This document shows positions 24,270-34,304 of a stretch of 64,000 bases of DNA, in pieces. Source of the DNA: Manis javanica. Taxonomy: Eukaryota; Chordata; Mammalia; Pholidota; Manidae. A program made the position numbers and the translations under genes. Below the pieces are notes generated by a model that saw nothing but the letters and a program-made list of their open reading frames with translations, ran no database searches and was not told where the DNA came from. Position 1 is the first letter of the stretch. Every line of letters begins with the position of its first letter. The DNA is taken from the NCBI RefSeq assembly GCF_040802235.1, contig NC_133169.1, positions 41,485,034 through 41,549,033 of the forward strand, given 5' to 3'.

Positions 24270-25212
24270 ATGACCAACAAGAGCTTCCCAGCCGGCTTCA
24301 TCCTTCTGGGCTGCTCTGAAAAGCCACAGCTAGAAACCGTTCTCTTCTGGGCTGTGATCCTCTTGTACACCATGGTCGTCCTCTCCAACCTGACCATCAT
24401 CCTGCTCTCCTGCGTGGACCCTGGTCTCCACACCCCCAGGTACTTCTTCCTCAGCAATCTCTCCTTCCTGGATCTCTGCTACACCACAGCTGCTGTGCCC
24501 CAGATGTTGTCCATCCTGTGGGGGCCAGACATCACCTACACAGGCTGTGTCCTCCAAGTCTGTGTGTTGCTCTGTCTTGGGGCCACAGAAGGCGTCATGC
24601 TGGTGGTGATGGCCTTTAACCGCTACATTGCTATCTGCAGGACCCTGCACTACACCGTCATCATGAACCCTCCGCTGTGCTGGAAGCTGGTGCTCACGGC
24701 CTGGCTGTGCAGCCTGCTGGAATCTGTGACCCAAACCCCTGTCACATTTCAGCTGCCCTTCTGCGCCCACCACCGCCTGGATGACTTTATGCCAAGTTCC
24801 TGAGCTCATATGCCTGGCCTGTGGGGACACCACTGCCAGTGAGTGGCAAATGACCATCTCTGCTGTTCACTTCACCATCGTGCCAGTGGGGTTGATTCTG
24901 ACTTCCTATGGCTTCATAGCTCAAGCCTTGGGGAAAATCCAGTCTGAGGAGGGAAGGCAGAAGGCCGTTGCCACCTGCTCCTCCCACCTCAGCATGGTTA
25001 TCATGTTCTATGGGACGGTGGCCATAGTGTACACGGACCCTAAGAACCAACTTGCTTCCAAACATGGCAAGTTTGTCACCTTCTTCACCGTGGTTACACC
25101 ACTGCTGAACCCCCTCATCTACACCCTGCCGAACAAAGAGGTGAAGGGGGCCCTGCAAAGACTCCTGAGGAAGGAGGACACCGTGAGGGGAAAGAATAAA
25201 TTGAGTTTTTGA
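24270..25212 (+). pseudogene. olfactory receptor pseudogene, paralogue of the 12811 gene
   Basis: Starts at ATG 24270 (MTNKSFPAGF) and follows the intact paralogue at high identity until about 24787. There a 2-nt loss (module B has CTGTGTGAGGTGCCT, this copy ATGCCAAGTTCCT) shifts the frame and gives a TGA at 24801-24803, in extracellular loop 2. The rest of the receptor, through PLLNPLIYTLPNKEV, continues in the next frame from 24781 to 25212. Further decay includes a 6-nt loss removing Lys-Ser (WGPDITYTGC), DRY changed to NRY in MAFNRYIAIC, PMYFF changed to PRYFF, CRPLHY changed to CRTLHY, and RNKEV changed to PNKEV. A functional product is very unlikely. Confidence 0.92.
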
Positions 25213-25596
25213 ACTGGAACTAATTTGAAAATCAAGATCTCCACCCACTCTACATTGGAGAGTCTCAATTTTAATTAAAGGAGGGAGGGCTTAGGTCAAA
25301 GGCAGTATTTCATGAATTATTCTTTATTCCTAATAATTTACAAGGAATTTTGGTAAGAAAAAATCTGTATAATAAATGTCCATTTTGTCCACCTATTAAT
25401 TGTTCCACATACAATTGTCCGGGGAGGAATGCTGTTTGCAGAGTTAGTTGAACAAATTCATGATTTTTTAATAGCATATGAAGTACCAACATTTCAATAT
25501 TAGAAAACCATCAAATTATGTTATCTGCAAAACTGTTAAAATGAATGTAACTGTACTCCACAGATTCATTTACATAAGCCTGAAAGGAGAGACATG
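25213..25596. other. module C downstream block, 5' portion
   Basis: Noncoding sequence following the OR pseudogene that matches the start of the block after the module B OR. It is cut by the L1 insertion at 25606. Nothing else is seen. Confidence 0.5.
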
Positions 25597-25609
25597 CTCC
25601 TACAGTTTT
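25597..25609. repeat. target-site duplication, 3' copy
   Basis: CTCCTACAGTTTT next to the poly-T that marks the L1 tail; identical to 34316-34328 on the far side of the element. Confidence 0.85.
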
Positions 25610-25646
25610 TTTTTTTTTTTTTCTTTTTGAGAGGGCATCTCTCATA

Positions 25647-25652
25647 TTTATT
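25647..25652 (-). terminator. polyadenylation signal AATAAA of the composite element
   Basis: TTTATT on the plus strand is AATAAA on the minus strand, about 20 nt before the A-tail that begins at 25628. This is the normal distance for cleavage and polyadenylation. Confidence 0.7.
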
Positions 25653-26579
25653 GATCAAATGGTTGTTAACAACAATAAAATTCAGTATAGGGGGGTCAAT
25701 GCTCAATGTACAATCATTAATCCATCTCAAGCCTAATTCTCGTCAGTCTCCAATCTTCTGAAGCATAACGAACAAGTTCTTACATGGTGAACGAATTCTT
25801 ACAGAGTGAATAAATTCTGAACAGTGCAAGGGCATTCATCACAGAAACTTTCGGTTTTGATCATGCAATATGACCTCTAAACCATCAGGTCAAATATGAA
25901 TATTCATTTGATTTTTGTACTTGATTTATATGTTGATCCCACATTTCTCCTATTATTATTATTATTTTTATTTTTAATAAAATGCTGAAGTGGTAGGTAG
26001 ATGCAAGATAAAGGTAGAAAACATAGTTTAGTGCTGTAAGAGGGCAAATGTAGATGATCAGATGATCAGGTGTGTGCCTATGGACTAAGTATTAATCCAG
26101 GCTAGACAAGGGCAGCAAGACATCCACGGATGCAGAAGATTTCTCTCAAAGCAGGGGGGTGAGGTTCTGAGCCTCACTTCTGTTGATCCCCAAATTCTCA
26201 CCTGATGGCCCCCCTGCGACTGTGCCTGTCTTAGGTTGTTCCTCCCTTGAGGAATCTTACCCGTCTCTGGCTAACCAGTCATCTTCCGGGGCCATACAGG
26301 GAAATGTAAAGTTGGTAAGTGAGAGAGAAGCCATATTGTTTGCAAAGGTTAGCTTTTTACTTCTTTGCAGATTTATGCCCTGTGGCTTCTATGCCCAGCA
26401 CTTGTCTCGAGGTATCTTTACCACCTGGAGGAATTATGATACTCGGTAAATTCGATATGAGGCACGAATTCTATTTAAGGTTTGTAATTAGGAAGGAAGA
26501 AGAAAAGCTATAGATGTAGCATATGAAGGAAACTTGGGAGGATTGATTATTTCTTTGACATATCTTCTTGTATAGTACC

Positions 26580-27021
26580 TTAAGTATGTATAGGTTTTAA
26601 ACTACTAACTAATTTGCACACACATATTAACATAATAGGAATACGGTGACATAAACAAAGCAAATCTATAATTACCAGCCATCTCCAGTGAAGCCAAGAA
26701 AACCATTTAGGCACCCTAGGCATTTGTGAAAATTTATCTATGATATGATGGATACTTTCCAACTGTACTTGAACCATCAGACAAATTAAAGCAGCCCATT
26801 TCTGGGATCTGTTCACATCCCATATGTTCTTTTAACCATAGATAGTCTATAGTCATGAGATTTTGGGGTGCTACAACTTGCACCCCTCCCAACTCCTGGT
26901 TGAGTTCCAACAGTACAGATCCAGTCAAATTCATTGTCTCACTGTATGCACATGCCAGCCTAGACATCTCCCTCCTCCTTCTTATGGCAAGTCCAGGAGA
27001 CGGTGGGCTGGATGCAGCCAC
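26580..27021 (-). pseudogene. retroviral env transmembrane-subunit remnant
   Basis: The minus-strand frame 27021-26734 contains LNQELGGVQVV, then QNLMTIDYLWL and GCEQIPEMGCFNLSD. This is the heptad / immunosuppressive-like region followed by the Cys-loop of gammaretrovirus-type (ERV1-like) TM subunits. The canonical CX6CC is altered to CX6GC. A shift near 26760-26790 moves the reading to the frame ending at 26580, where a Trp-rich pre-membrane segment (WFSWLHWRWLVI) and a hydrophobic span follow. The surface subunit is not recognisable upstream. The fragment is broken and cannot give a working envelope protein. The class assignment is inferred from motif order. Confidence 0.65.
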
Positions 27022-27261
27022 AACCGCAGCATCGTCCGGATCCCTGTGGAGGCTTTTTGATGATCATCCCCCGGCACGAGTCCTCCAGAGAGTGCTGATG
27101 CCGGAAGCTCCTCCTCATATCATATCTTAGTTCATTTTCTGGGTAGCCAAGCTAGGCCTTGATCTTCTGCATAGAAACAAACAGACCCTTTGCCCACACT
27201 TTGACATGCCCTCTATACCACTGTGCAGAACTCATTGGAGGTCAGCACACAGTAACTGCTT

Positions 27262-27279
27262 TTTTTTTTTTTTTTTTTA
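27262..27279 (-). repeat. internal A18 run inside the composite element
   Basis: A run of about 18 T on the plus strand (A on the element's sense strand) separates the env-bearing segment from a 150-bp stretch of unknown origin. It may be a former retroposition tail. Confidence 0.7.
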
Positions 27280-27454
27280 ATTAAGAGAAAGGAATATTAT
27301 CAGAAAAGAGTACCTCCATAGCTGATCATCTGACACCCTTTAAGTGATCAACATTAAGGATATTTAAAGCATGCGTTGATCTTTGATTTACCAATAGTTT
27401 TATCCTGTTAAGGAGTAATCCCCCTTTTCTTTCTTTCTTTCTTTTTTTTTTTAA

Positions 27455-27794
27455 ATTTTTAATCTACACTTACCTGAAGAATACTATGTTTACTATGCTC
27501 TCCCCTATATCAGGTCCCCCCTAACAACCACATTACGGTTACTGTCCATCAGCTTAGCAAAATGTGGTAGAGTCACTACTTGTCCTCTCTGTGTTGTGCA
27601 GCCCACCCTACCCTTTCTCCCTCCCCCCCATGCATGCTAATCTTAATACCCCATTTCTTCTTCCCCCCCCTTATCCCTCCCTGCCCACCCATCCTCCCCA
27701 GTTCCTTTCCCTTTGGTACCTGTTAGTCCATTTTTGGGTTCTGTAATTCTGCTGCTGTTTTGTTCCTTCAGTTTTTCCTTTGTTCCTATACTCC
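27455..27794 (-). other. L1 3' UTR with G-rich (quadruplex-type) tract
   Basis: The 340-bp 3' UTR, also found at 38.18-38.53 and 60.61-60.95 kb (minus) and at about 180-515 (plus). The C-runs at 27663-27670, 27675-27677, 27679-27681, 27684-27686, 27688-27690 and 27696-27699 mean at least five G-runs in close succession on the sense strand. Purine-rich G-quadruplex tracts are a known feature of mammalian L1 3' UTRs. Confidence 0.8.
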
Positions 27795-30700
27795 TCAGAT
27801 GAGTGAAATCATTTGGTATTTCTCTTTCTCCGCTTGGCTTATTTCACTGAGCATAATACTCTCCAGCTCCATCGATGTTGCTGCAAATGGTTGGATTTTT
27901 CCACTTCTTATGGCTGAGTAGTATTCCATTGTGTATATGTACCACATCTTCTTTATCCATTCATCTACAGATGGACATTTAGGTTGCTTCCAATTCTTGG
28001 CTATTGTAAATAGTGCTGCGATAAACATAGGAGTGCATCTGTCTTTCTCAAACTTGATTGCTGCGTTCTTAGGGTAAATTCCTAGGAGTGGAATTCCTGG
28101 GTCAAATGGTAGGTCTGTTTTGAGCATTTTGATGCACCTCCATACTGCTTTCCACAATGGTTGAACTAATTTACATTCCCACCAGCAGTGTAGGAGGGTT
28201 CCCCTTTCTCCACAGCCTCGCCAACATTTGTTGTTGTTTGTCTTTTGGATGGCAGCTATCCTTACTGGTGTGAGGTGATACCTCATTGTAGTTTTAATTT
28301 GCATTTCTCTGATAATTAGCGATGTGGAGCATCTTTTCATGTGTCTCTTGGCCATCTGTATTTCTTTTTTGGAGAACTGTCTGTTCAGTTCCTCTGCCCA
28401 TTTTTTAATTGGGTTATTTGTTTTTTGTTTGTTGAGGCGTGTGAGCTCTTTATATATTCTGGACGTCAAGCCTTTATCAGATCTGTCATTTTCAAATATA
28501 TTCTCCCATACTGTAGGGTTCCTTTTTGTTCTATTGATGGTGTCTTTTGCTGTACAGAAGCTTTTCAGCTTAATGTAGTCCCACTTGCTCATTTTTGCTG
28601 TTGTTTTCCTTGCCCGGGGAGATATGTTCAAGAAGAGATCACTCATGTTTATGTCTAAGAGGTTTTTGCCTATGTTTTTTTCCAAGAGTTTAATGGTTTC
28701 GTGACTTACATTCAGGTCTTTGATCCATTTTGAGTTTACCTTTGTATATGGGGTTATACAATGGTCCAGTTTCATTCTCCTACATGTAGCTGTCCAGTTT
28801 TGCCAGCACCATCTGTTGAAGAGACTGTCATTTTGCCATTGTATGTCCATGGCTCCTTTATCAAATATTAATTGACCATATATGTTTGGGTTAATTTCTG
28901 GGGTCTCTAATCTGTTCCACTGGTCTGTGGCTCTGTTCTTGTGCCAGTACCAAATTGTCTTGATTACTATGGCTTTGTAGTAGAGCTTGAAGTTGGGGAG
29001 TGAGATCCCCCCTACTTTATTCTTCTTTTTCAGGATTGCTTTGGCTATTCGGGGTCTTTGGTGTTTCCATATGAATTTTTGAATTATTTGTTCCAATTCA
29101 TTGAAGAATGTTGCTGGTAATTTGAGAGGGATTGCATCAAATCTGTATATTGCTTTAGGCAGGATGGCCATTTTGACGATATTAATTCTTCCTAGCCATG
29201 AGCATGGGATGAGTTTCCATTTATTAGTGTCCCCTTTAATTTCTCTTAAGAGTGACTTGTAGTTTTCAGAGTATAAGTCTTTCACTTCCTTGGTTAGGTT
29301 TATTCCTAGGTATTTTATTCTTTTTGATGCAATGGTGAATGGAATTGTTTTCCTGATTTCTCTTTCTATTGATTCGTTGTTAGTGTATAGGAAAGCTACA
29401 GATTTCTGTGTGTTGATTTTGTATCCTGCAACTTTGCTGTATTCCGATATCAGTTCTAGTAGTTTTGGAGTGGAGTCTTTAGGGTCTTTTATGTATAGTA
29501 TCATATCATCTGCAAATAGTGACAGTTTAACTTCTTCTTTACCAATCTGGATTCCTTGTATTTCTTTGTTTTGTCTGATTGCCGTGGCTAGGACCTCCAG
29601 TACTATGTTAAATAACAGTGGGGAGAGTGGGCATCCCTGTCTGGTTCCCGATCTCAGTGGAAATGCTTTCAGCTTCTCGCTGTTCAGTATAATGCTGGCT
29701 GTGGGTTTATCATATATGGCCTTTATTATGTTGAGGTACTTGCCCTCTATTCCCATTTTGCTGACAGTTTTTATCATGAATGGATGTTGAATTTTGTCAA
29801 ATGCTTTTTCAGCATCTATGGAGATGATCATGTGGTTTTTGTCTTTCTTTTTGTTGATGTGGTGGATGATGTTGATGGATTTTCGAATGTTGTACCATCC
29901 TTGCATCCCTGGGATGAACCCCACTTGGTCATGGTGTATGATCCTTTTGATATACTGTTGAATTCTGTTTGCTAATATTTTATTGAGTATTTTTGCATCT
30001 ACATTCATCAGGGATATTGGTCTGTAATTTTCTTTTTTGGTGGGGTCTTTTCCTGGTTTTGGTATTAGGGTGATGTTGGCTTCATAGAATGAGTTTGGGA
30101 GTATTCCCTCTTCTTCTATTTTGTGGAACACTTTAAGGAGAATGGGTATTATGTCTTCTCTGTGTGTCTGATAAAATTCCGAGGTAAATCCGTCCGGCCC
30201 TGGGGTTTTGTTCTTGGGTAGTTTTTTGATTACTGTTTCAATTTCTTTGCTTGTAATTGGTTTGTTTAACTTTTGTGTTTCTTCCTTGGTCAGTCTTGGG
30301 AGGTTGTATTTTTCTAGGAAGTTGTCCATTTCTTCTAGGTTTTCCAGCTTGTTGGCATATAGGTTTTCATAGTAGTCTTTAATAATTCTTTGTATTTCTG
30401 TGGAGTCTGTCGTGATTTTTCCATTCTCATTTCTGATTATGTTGATTTGTGTTGACTCTCTTTTTCTCTTAATAAGTTGGGCTAGAGGCTTATCTATTTT
30501 GTTTATTTTCTCAAAGAACCAGCTGTTGGTTTCGTTGATTTTTGCTATTGTTTTATTCTTCTCAATTTTGTTTATTTCTTCTCTGATCTTTATTATGTCC
30601 CTCCTTCTGCTGACTTTAGGCCTCATTTGTTCTTCTTTTTCCAGTTTTAATAATTGTGATGTTAGACTATTCATTTGGGATTGTTCTTCCTTCTTCAAGT

Positions 30701-31611
30701 GTGCCTGGATTGCTATATACTTTCCTCTTAAGACTGCTTTCGCTGCATCCCACAGAAGTTGGGGCTTAGTGTTGTTGTTGTCATTTGTTTCTATATATTC
30801 CTTGATCTCTATTTTGATTTGTTCATTGATCCATTGATTATTTAGTAGCATGTTGTTAAGCCTCCATGTGTTTGTGAGCCTTTTTGTTTTCTTTGTAGAA
30901 TTTATTTCTACTTTCATACCTTTGTGGTCTGAAAAATTGGTTGGTAGAATTTCAATATTGTCGAATTTACTGAGGCTCTTTTTGTGAGCTAGTATGTGGT
31001 CTATTCTGGGGAATGTTCCATGTGCACTTGAGAAGAATGTATATCCTCTTGCTTTTGGATGTAAAGTTCTATAGATGTCTATTAGGTCCATCTGTTCTAG
31101 TGTGTTGTTCAGTGCCTGTGTGTCTTTACTTATTTTCTGCCCGGTGGATCTATCCTTTGGGGTGAGTGGTGTGTTGAAGTCTCCTACAATGAATGCATTG
31201 CAGTCTATTTCCCTCTTTAGTTCTGTTAGTATTTGCTTCACATATGCTGGTGCTCCTGTATTGGGTGCATATATATTTAGAATGGTTATATCCTCTTGTT
31301 GGACTAAGCCCTTTATCATTATGTAGTGGCCTTCTTTATCTCTTGTTACTTTCTTTGTTTTGAAGTCTATTTTGTGTGATATTAGTACTGCAACCCCTGC
31401 TTTCTTCTCACTGTTGTTTGCCTGAAATATGTTTTTTCCATCCCTTGACTTTTAGTCTGTGCTTGTCTTTGGGTTTGAGGTGAGTTTCTTGTAAGCAGCA
31501 TATAGATGGGTCTTGCTCTTTTATCCATTCTATTACTCTGTGTCGTTTGATTGGTGCATTAAGTCCATTTACATTTAGGGTGACTATTGAAAGATATGTA
31601 CATATTGCCAT
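27795..31611 (-). pseudogene. L1 ORF2 (endonuclease / reverse transcriptase), one frameshift
   Basis: ORF2p nicks target DNA and reverse-transcribes L1 RNA. ATG 31611 starts MAICTYLSIVTLNVNGLN, giving about 1272 codons, near the usual L1 length. The endonuclease part shows NVNGLN, QETHL, GDFNTPL and SDHKG. The RT shows [35 protein letters not shown] and the catalytic FADDM at 29516-29502. A C-terminal zinc-knuckle-like CX3CX7HX4C follows ([18 protein letters not shown]). The only visible lesion is six T at 31432-31437 (plus strand) where the older copy at 38-44 kb has five. It shifts the frame after residue 60 or so and leads to a stop at 31408, after which 1174 codons remain open from 31319. 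A sequencing or assembly homopolymer error is possible. Confidence 0.9.
31432..31437 (-). other. homopolymer frameshift site in L1 ORF2
   Basis: A 6-T run on the plus strand, versus 5 T at the equivalent point of the 38-44 kb L1. The extra base separates the N-terminal endonuclease frame (ending at 31408) from the long frame that follows. Confidence 0.75.
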
Positions 31612-31806
31612 TGCAGGCTTTAGATTCGTGGTTACCAAAGGTTCAAGGTTAGCTTCTTTAGTATCTTACTGCCTTACTTAGCTCGCTTATTGAGCTGTTA
31701 TATACACTGTCTGGAGAGTCTTTTCTTCTCTCCCTTCTTATTCCTCCTCCTCCATTCTTCATATGTTGTGTGTTTTGTTCTGTGCTCTTTTTAGGGGTGC
31801 TCCCAT

Positions 31807-32697
31807 CTAGAGCAGTCCCTGTAGGATGCCCTGTAGAGGTGGTTTGTGGGAAGCAAATTCCCTCAGCTTTTGCTTGTCTGGGAATTGTTTGATCCCACCA
31901 TCATATTTAAATGATAGTCGTGCTGGATACAGTATCCTTGGTTCAAGGCCCTTCTGTTTCATTGCATTAAGTATATCATGCCATTCTCTTCTGGCCTGTA
32001 GGGTTTCTGTTGAGAAGTCTGATGTTAGCCTGATTGGTTTTCCTTTATAGGTGACCTTTTTCTCTCTAGCTGCCTTTAAAACTCTTTCCTTGTCCTTGAT
32101 CCTTGCCATTTTAATTATTATGTGTCTTGGTGTTGTCCTCCTTGGATCCTTTCTGTTGGGGGTTCTGTATAATTCCATGGTCTGTTCGATTATTTCCTCC
32201 CCCAGTTTGGGGAAGTTTTCAGCAATTATTTCTTCAAAGACACTTTCTATCCCTTTTCCTCTTTCTTCCTCTTCTGGTATCCCTATAATACGAATGTTTT
32301 TCCTTTTGTATTGGTCACATATTTCTCTTAGTGTTGTTTCATTCCTGGAGATCCTTTTATCTCTCTCTATGTCAGCTTCTATACGTTCCTGTTCTCTGGC
32401 TTCTATTCCTTCAATGGCCTCTTGCATCTTATCCATTCTGCTTATAAATCCTTCCAGGGATTGTTTCACTTCTGTGATCTCTTTCCTGACATCTGTGATC
32501 TCCTTCCGCACTTCATCCCACTGCTCTTGCATTTTTCTCTGCATCTCATCCCATTGCTCTTGCATTTTTTTCTGCATCTCTGTCAGCATGTTCATGATTT
32601 TTATTTTGAATTCTTTTTCAGGAGGACTAGTTAGGTCTGTCTCCTTCTCAGGTGTTGTCTCTGTGATCTTTGTCTGCCTGTAGTTTTGCCTTTTCAT
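31807..32697 (-). CDS. L1 ORF1p, intact (296 aa)
   Basis: ORF1p is the trimeric RNA-binding chaperone that coats L1 RNA in the cytoplasm. The ATG at 32697 has a good context (CACCATGA). Residues of about 36-115 form a heptad-rich coiled coil with short internal duplications (KMQEQWDEMQR / KMQEQWDEVRK, then EITDVRK / EITEVKQ). Next come the RRM-like domain with IRIIGIPEEEERGKGIESVF (about 133-152) and the C-terminal domain, including RHIIIKMARIKDKERVLKAAR and LQARREWHDIL. The length is at the low end of the mammalian range. The stop lies 195 bp before the ORF2 start, longer than the roughly 60-bp human spacer. No disabling change is visible. Confidence 0.93.
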   Translation of the reverse strand: MKRQNYRQTKITETTPEKETDLTSPPEKEFKIKIMNMLTEMQKKMQEQWDEMQRKMQEQWDEVRKEITDVRKEITEVKQSLEGFISRMDKMQEAIEGIEAREQERIEADIERDKRISRNETTLREICDQYKRKNIRIIGIPEEEERGKGIESVFEEIIAENFPKLGEEIIEQTMELYRTPNRKDPRRTTPRHIIIKMARIKDKERVLKAAREKKVTYKGKPIRLTSDFSTETLQARREWHDILNAMKQKGLEPRILYPARLSFKYDGGIKQFPDKQKLREFASHKPPLQGILQGLL

Positions 32698-33049
32698 GGT
32701 GATAGAGATAGTTTGCAGAGCTGGTACAAGTGACCGCTGAAAGAGCTTCCCTTCTTGTTGGTTTGTAGCCTTTTCCTGGCAGAATAGCGACCTCTAGTGG
32801 CTTGTGCTGGGCAGCTGTGCGCAGACAGGGCTTCTGCTTCCTGCCCAGTTGCTTTGTGGTTTATCTCCGCTGTTGCTGTGGGCTTGGTCTTGCTGGGGCT
32901 GTTCCTCCAAAATGGTGGAGCCCCGTTGGAGGGGGAGCAGCCAGGAGACTATTTATCTCCGTAAGGGGCCTCTGTGCTCCCTGCTGCCCAGGGGGTTAGA
33001 GTGCCCAGAGATCCCCAGATTCCCTGCTTCTGGTCTAAGTGACCTGTCC

Positions 33050-34065
33050 TGCCCCTTTAAGATTTCCAAAAAGCACTCTCCAAACCAAAACAACAACAGC
33101 AACAATGAGAGAGGGAACAGAAAGAAAGAGAAAAAAAAAAAGGAAAAAAAAGGAAAAAACAAGCGATTTTTTTTTTTTTTTGTCCTCAGGTGCCGGTCCC
33201 AGGCACCCGCTCACTGGTCCTGCTGCCCTGTCTCCCTAGCACCAGGGTCCCTGTCCTTTCAAGGCTTCCAAAAAGCACCCACCCACCGGTCTCGCAGGGA
33301 AGGAACGCTCAATATTCTTTGTCCCACGCACCCGCTCACCAGTCCCTCCGCCCTGCCTCCCTAGCACCGGGGTCCCTGTCCCTTCAAGGCTTCCAAAAAG
33401 CACTCGGCAAAAAGAGAGAAAAAAAAGGGGAAAAACGCGCGATTTCTTCCGTCCTCAGGTGCTGGTCTCAGGCACCCACCCACCGGTCCCACAGGGAAAA
33501 ATGCGGGATATTCTTTGTCCTCAGGTGCTGGTCCCAGGCACCCGCTCACCAGTCCCGCCGCCCTGCCACCCTAGCACCGGGGTCCCTGTCCCTTTTAGGC
33601 TTCCAAAAAGCACTCGCAGAAAAGAGAAAAAAGAAAAGGGGAAAAACGCGCGATTTCCTCTGTCCTCAAGTGCCGGTCTCAGGCACCCGCCCACCGGTCC
33701 CGCAGGGAAAAACGGGGGATATTCTTTGTCCTCAGGCGCCGGTCCCAGCCACCCGCTCACCAGTCCCGCCACCGTGCCTCCCTAGCACTGGGGTCCCCGT
33801 CCCTTCAAGGCTTCCAAAAAGCGCTCGCCAGAAAGAGAAAAAAAAAAAAGGGGAAAAACGCGCGACCTCCTCCGTCCTCAGGCACCGGTCTCAGGCACCC
33901 GCCCCCAGGTCTCGCAGGGAGAAACGCGGGATATTCTTTGTCCTCCTGCGCCGTTCCCAGGCACCTCCTCACCGGTCCCGCCACCCTGCCTCTCCAGCAA
34001 TGGGGGCCCGTCCCTCTAAGGCTTCCAAAAAGCGCTCGCCAAAAAAAAAAAAAAAAAAAAAAAAC
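33050..34065 (-). repeat. tandem promoter monomers in the L1 5' UTR, about 210-bp period
   Basis: The marker TTCCAAAAAGC recurs at about 33064, 33266, 33389, 33599, 33810 and 34021, giving spacings near 202, 123, 210, 211 and 211. Each unit has a GC-rich half (CACCCGCTCACCAGTCCCGCC, GCACCGGGGTCCCTGTCCCTT) and an A-rich half on the plus strand. One unit is shortened. The purine/A tracts differ in length between units (for example A24 near 34041). The arrangement resembles the monomeric promoters of mouse L1 in design, not in sequence. Confidence 0.85.
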
Positions 34066-34296
34066 CGCTCCGGTTTCTCTCCACCCGCCGGGAGCCGGGG
34101 GGAGGGGCGCTCGGGTCCCGCCGGGCTGGGGCTTCTATCTTACCCCCTTTACAAGGCGCTGGGTTCTTGCAGGTGTGGATGTGGTCTGGATGTTGTCCTG
34201 TGTCCTGTGGTCTCTATTTTAGGAAGATTTTTCTTTGTTATATTTTCATAGCTCTATGTGTTTTTGGGAGGAGATTTCCACTGCTCTACTCACGCC

Positions 34297-34304
34297 GCCA
34301 TCTT
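34297..34304 (-). promoter_or_regulatory. YY1-type site at the L1 5' terminus
   Basis: GCCATCTT on the plus strand (AAGATGGC on the sense strand) within 18 bp of the element's first base, as in human L1. An equivalent site is at 44122-44129 in the older full-length copy. Confidence 0.7.

Larger units (their letters stand above)
25624..27262 (-). mobile_element. polyadenylated ERV-derived segment fused to the L1 3' end
   Basis: Sequence beyond the usual L1 3' end, between two A-runs on the minus strand. It includes an env transmembrane remnant (27021-26580), about 0.9 kb of noncoding sequence with LTR-like traits, and an AATAAA (25652-25647) about 20 nt before the terminal A-tail. The L1 copies at 38.18 and 60.61 kb end without it. 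It may be a 3' transduction, a chimeric L1-ERV transcript, or a subfamily-specific acquired 3' UTR. My impression is that similar sequence is repeated elsewhere in such genomes, but this is unverified. Confidence 0.6.

Noticed and set aside
25213-25596. continuation of the OR pseudogene as a longer fusion
   Set aside because: The stop at 25210-25212 is followed by sequence matching the noncoding block after the intact OR.
27425-27445. GAAAGAAAGAAAAGGGGG as a retroviral polypurine tract
   Set aside because: It precedes the env remnant in sense order rather than following it, and it coincides with the L1 A-rich tail, so a 3' PPT is unlikely.
28324-32683. several 70-210-codon plus-strand frames rich in Phe, Leu and Ser
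   Set aside because: Complement of L1 ORF1 and ORF2; hydrophobic composition results from reading Lys- and Glu-rich codons backwards.
33190-34251. 353-codon plus-strand frame rich in Pro, Arg and Ser
   Set aside because: It is antisense to the L1 promoter and its repeats mirror the 210-bp tandem units; GC-rich repeats keep frames open by chance.
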